From SSC3 sp035477015 (lineage in GTDB: Bacteria > Actinomycetota > Actinomycetes > Propionibacteriales > Nocardioidaceae): a stretch of 6,831 nt of DNA. The stretch covers positions 1-6,831 of the forward strand of contig DATILB010000111.1 of the NCBI GenBank assembly GCA_035477015.1. Direction: 5' to 3'. The position numbers and the translations under genes were made by a program. Below are positions 5,445 through 6,831 of this stretch, in pieces. Below the pieces are notes generated by a model that saw nothing but the letters and a program-made list of their open reading frames with translations, did not search any database and was not told the DNA's origin. Position 1 is the stretch's first letter. Every line of letters starts with the position of its first letter.

Positions 5445-5462
5445 GCCAATAGCATCCCGGCA
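5426..5462 (+). promoter_or_regulatory. Leaderless promoter of the lipoprotein gene
   Basis: CTGACA (5426-5431) matches five of six bases of the TTGACA -35 consensus, and TAGCAT (5450-5455) is a TANNNT -10 at 18-bp spacing. Six nt then separate the -10 from the ATG at 5462, the same geometry as at the toroid gene. No Shine-Dalgarno is seen before the ATG, so a leaderless mRNA is likely. Confidence 0.6.
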
Positions 5463-6082
5463 TGACGCTCTCGTCGCTGCGCCCTGCCGGGCTGCTTCTG
5501 GCCGCCGCCATCGTCATGACCTCGTGCGGTGGGGACAACAGGGACGGCGACCACAGCGCCGACGGCACGCCGGCGGACACCCCGACGGCTGTGCCGTTGT
5601 TCCCCGACGACTTCGAGTCGGTCTGCTCGGGCGCCACCCAGCCGCGCGCTGCCGACTACTCGACCACCGAGACGCACAAGGCGGTCTACTTCGAGACGTA
5701 CGAGGACGCGCTGCTGGAGCAGAGCAGCCAGCTGCCCTCGGACTGGACAGTCGTCTTCGACGAGAACAGTGACGCGTACGCCGCCGTCGACGTGGTCGGC
5801 TGCGGTGTACGGACCGCCGAGAAGCTGGCCGAGGAGTGCCCCGGCTATACGGACGAGGAGACCGGGACCGAGGGAACGGTGAACTGGTACACCGGCACCT
5901 ACGAGCTGACGGCCTACGAAGCGAAGACCGGCATTCCGATGGGAACGACCACGATCGAGGCCGATGACGTCGAGTGCCCGATGTTCGCCACCTTCGACGA
6001 AGGTGAGAGCGAGATCGACATGTACGACGGCCCGACCGAGGAGGAGATCGCGAAGTTCCTCAAGCCGTTCGTGCAGCCCTGA
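5462..6082 (+). CDS. Acidic lipoprotein of unknown function
   Basis: A 206-residue membrane-anchored lipoprotein. Its signal peptide (residues 1-21) ends in a lipobox-like VMTSC with the lipidated cysteine at C22. A flexible Gly/Asp/Thr/Pro linker spans roughly 23-45. The globular part has four more cysteines, C55, C114, C126 and C172, enough for two disulfides, as suits an exported protein. The segment VCSGATQPRAADYSTTETHKA (from residue 54) resembles, from memory, a group of actinobacterial lipoproteins of unknown function; I cannot confirm the family. The mature protein is strongly acidic, with no enzyme motif. It lies 43 bp after the small secreted gene on the same strand, but a good promoter lies between them, so separate expression is likely. 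A substrate-binding or envelope-sensing role would be speculation. Confidence 0.85.
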   Translation: MTLSSLRPAGLLLAAAIVMTSCGGDNRDGDHSADGTPADTPTAVPLFPDDFESVCSGATQPRAADYSTTETHKAVYFETYEDALLEQSSQLPSDWTVVFDENSDAYAAVDVVGCGVRTAEKLAEECPGYTDEETGTEGTVNWYTGTYELTAYEAKTGIPMGTTTIEADDVECPMFATFDEGESEIDMYDGPTEEEIAKFLKPFVQP

Positions 6083-6107
6083 TCGGCTGAGCCGTGAGCG
6101 CGGGCAA

Positions 6108-6135
6108 TTCGAAAAATTTCCACACAAAGTTCGAA
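6108..6135. repeat. Two TTCGAA palindromes 22 bp apart
   Basis: TTCGAA occurs at 6108-6113 and again at 6130-6135, with centres 22 bp apart, about two helical turns. They flank the candidate -35 of the DUF222 gene, a placement that suits a repressor binding as two dimers. No match to the full actinobacterial LexA box is seen. Confidence 0.4.
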
Positions 6136-6144
6136 TAGTAGATT
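6117..6144 (+). promoter_or_regulatory. Candidate DUF222 gene promoter
   Basis: TTTCCA (6117-6122) and TAGATT (6139-6144) match four of six bases each to the -35 and -10 consensus, at 16-bp spacing. They lie in the most AT-rich stretch of the window (about 6106-6145). A start near 6151 would give a leader of about 35 nt before ATG 6186, with only a weak GGGA (6172-6175) as ribosome binding site. Confidence 0.4.
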
Positions 6145-6185
6145 ACTCGCGCAGAACTGTCGGTGCCGTCTGGGATTCTTGATCC

Positions 6186-6831
6186 ATGAGTCGGGGGACT
6201 GCGATCGGGGAGCGGGTTCATCCGCTGCATGTCTTCGCGGGTCGCCTGCACACTGCCCTCAATGGGTTGGGCTCCCCGGCTGTGTGGTCGATGTCCGAGA
6301 CCGAGCTGACTGAGTCGATGATGGAGCTCGCGTCGGGTGTGGCCCGTGTGCAGGCGCAGCTGCTCACGTGTGTCGGGCATGCGGACCGGACCAACGTCGC
6401 TTCGGAGACCGGGCAGGTGAACACCGCGGCGCTGCTCCGCTCGTTGACTCGGATGACGGTGGTCGAGGCGAATCGGGCAGTCAAGACCGCCGGGTTGTTG
6501 GAGAAGATGCCTCCGACCGCGGAGGCGCTGCTGACCGGTGCGGTCAACGTGGCCCAGGCCACCGTGATCCTGGACGCGGTGGCTGCGCTGCCCGACTCGG
6601 TCGGTAGGGAGGATCGGGACAAGGCCGAGCGGCATCTGCTCGACCTGGCCGCGGTGCATGACGCCCGCGAGCTCAAGCGGCTCGGCCGGCACCTGATGGA
6701 TGTGATCGACCCCGAGGGTGCCGACCAACGACTGGCCGACCAGCTCGAGCGGGAGGAACGCAGGGCCGCCCGCAAGGCGTACCTCTCGTTGTGGGACAAC
6801 GGGGACGGCACCCACGAGGTCCGTGGGAAGG
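6186..6831 (+). CDS. DUF222 (13E12 repeat) protein, cut by window end
   Basis: The frame stays open from ATG 6186 to the right edge, giving the first 215 residues. It matches the DUF222 domain of the 13E12-repeat family common in actinobacteria. Recognisable blocks are VARVQAQLLTCVGHADRTNV (52-71), TGQVNTAALLRSLTRMTVVE (75-94), LLTGAVNVAQATVILDAVAA (115-134), AERHLLDLAAVHDARELKRL (147-166) and YLSLWDNGDGTHEV (199-212). Full-length members usually run 400-500 residues and end in an HNH nuclease domain, which would lie outside this window, so nuclease activity cannot be judged here. The start is supported by the family's usual N-terminus length and an upstream AT-rich promoter region. These genes occur in many copies per genome and may have a mobile or selfish past; no insertion ends or integrase are visible here. 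Confidence 0.9.
   Translation, partial: MSRGTAIGERVHPLHVFAGRLHTALNGLGSPAVWSMSETELTESMMELASGVARVQAQLLTCVGHADRTNVASETGQVNTAALLRSLTRMTVVEANRAVKTAGLLEKMPPTAEALLTGAVNVAQATVILDAVAALPDSVGREDRDKAERHLLDLAAVHDARELKRLGRHLMDVIDPEGADQRLADQLEREERRAARKAYLSLWDNGDGTHEVRGK

Noticed and set aside
5438..6127. 229-codon minus-strand frame over the lipoprotein gene
   Set aside because: The plus strand has a lipobox, paired cysteines and a promoter; the minus frame has none of these.
6119..6134. Full LexA box before DUF222
   Set aside because: GTTCGA (6129-6134) is present, but the left half at 6119-6124 is TCCACA rather than TCGAAC.
6060..6815. 251-codon and related minus-strand frames at the right end
   Set aside because: They are antisense to the DUF222 gene, which is recognisable by domain and runs off the edge.
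1..6831. CRISPR array, tRNA, rRNA or insertion sequence
   Set aside because: I saw no regularly spaced repeats, cloverleaf-like segments, transposase motifs or terminal inverted repeats.

Overview
This is high-GC DNA with strong third-position G/C bias. It carries a DUF222 (13E12-repeat) protein, an Arr rifamycin ADP-ribosyltransferase, a DUF6941 protein, and promoters that appear to make leaderless mRNAs. Together these point to an actinobacterium, most likely of the Nocardioides/Propionibacteriales type. The genus is inferred from gene content and style; no marker gene is present.

Layout, left to right. Positions 1-163 hold no supportable gene, only the possible last codons of a gene entering from the left and three small GC-rich hairpins. 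An arr gene (164-586, minus) is divergent, across 73 bp, from a stand-alone OLD-type TOPRIM protein (660-1238, plus). The TOPRIM gene ends 4 bp from a convergent DUF6941 gene (1243-1665, minus). That gene lies 19 bp downstream of a 707-residue SNF2-family helicase/translocase (1685-3808, minus, TTG start), so the two look like an operon. A 257-bp intergenic region (3809-4065) carries a hairpin in the SNF2 leader, a perfect 15-bp palindrome and a -10 box set for a leaderless start. It leads into a 311-residue squalene-cyclase-like alpha/alpha-toroid protein (4066-5001, plus).

Two export-type genes follow on the plus strand: a small His-rich secreted protein (5122-5418) and a lipoprotein with four further cysteines (5462-6082). 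The lipoprotein gene has its own leaderless promoter (CTGACA-N18-TAGCAT-N6-ATG), whose -35 box lies inside an inverted repeat. The window ends inside a DUF222 gene (6186 to the edge), preceded by an AT-rich promoter region with two TTCGAA palindromes 22 bp apart.

The genes do not form one recognisable pathway. The clearest biochemical prediction is rifamycin inactivation by Arr. SNF2, TOPRIM and DUF222 are all nucleic-acid-related families, but they sit in separate transcription units, and I see no core gene of a known defence system. The items best worth following are the SNF2-DUF6941 pair, the two leaderless promoters with adjacent palindromes, the toroid protein without a cyclase acid motif, and the His-rich exported miniprotein.
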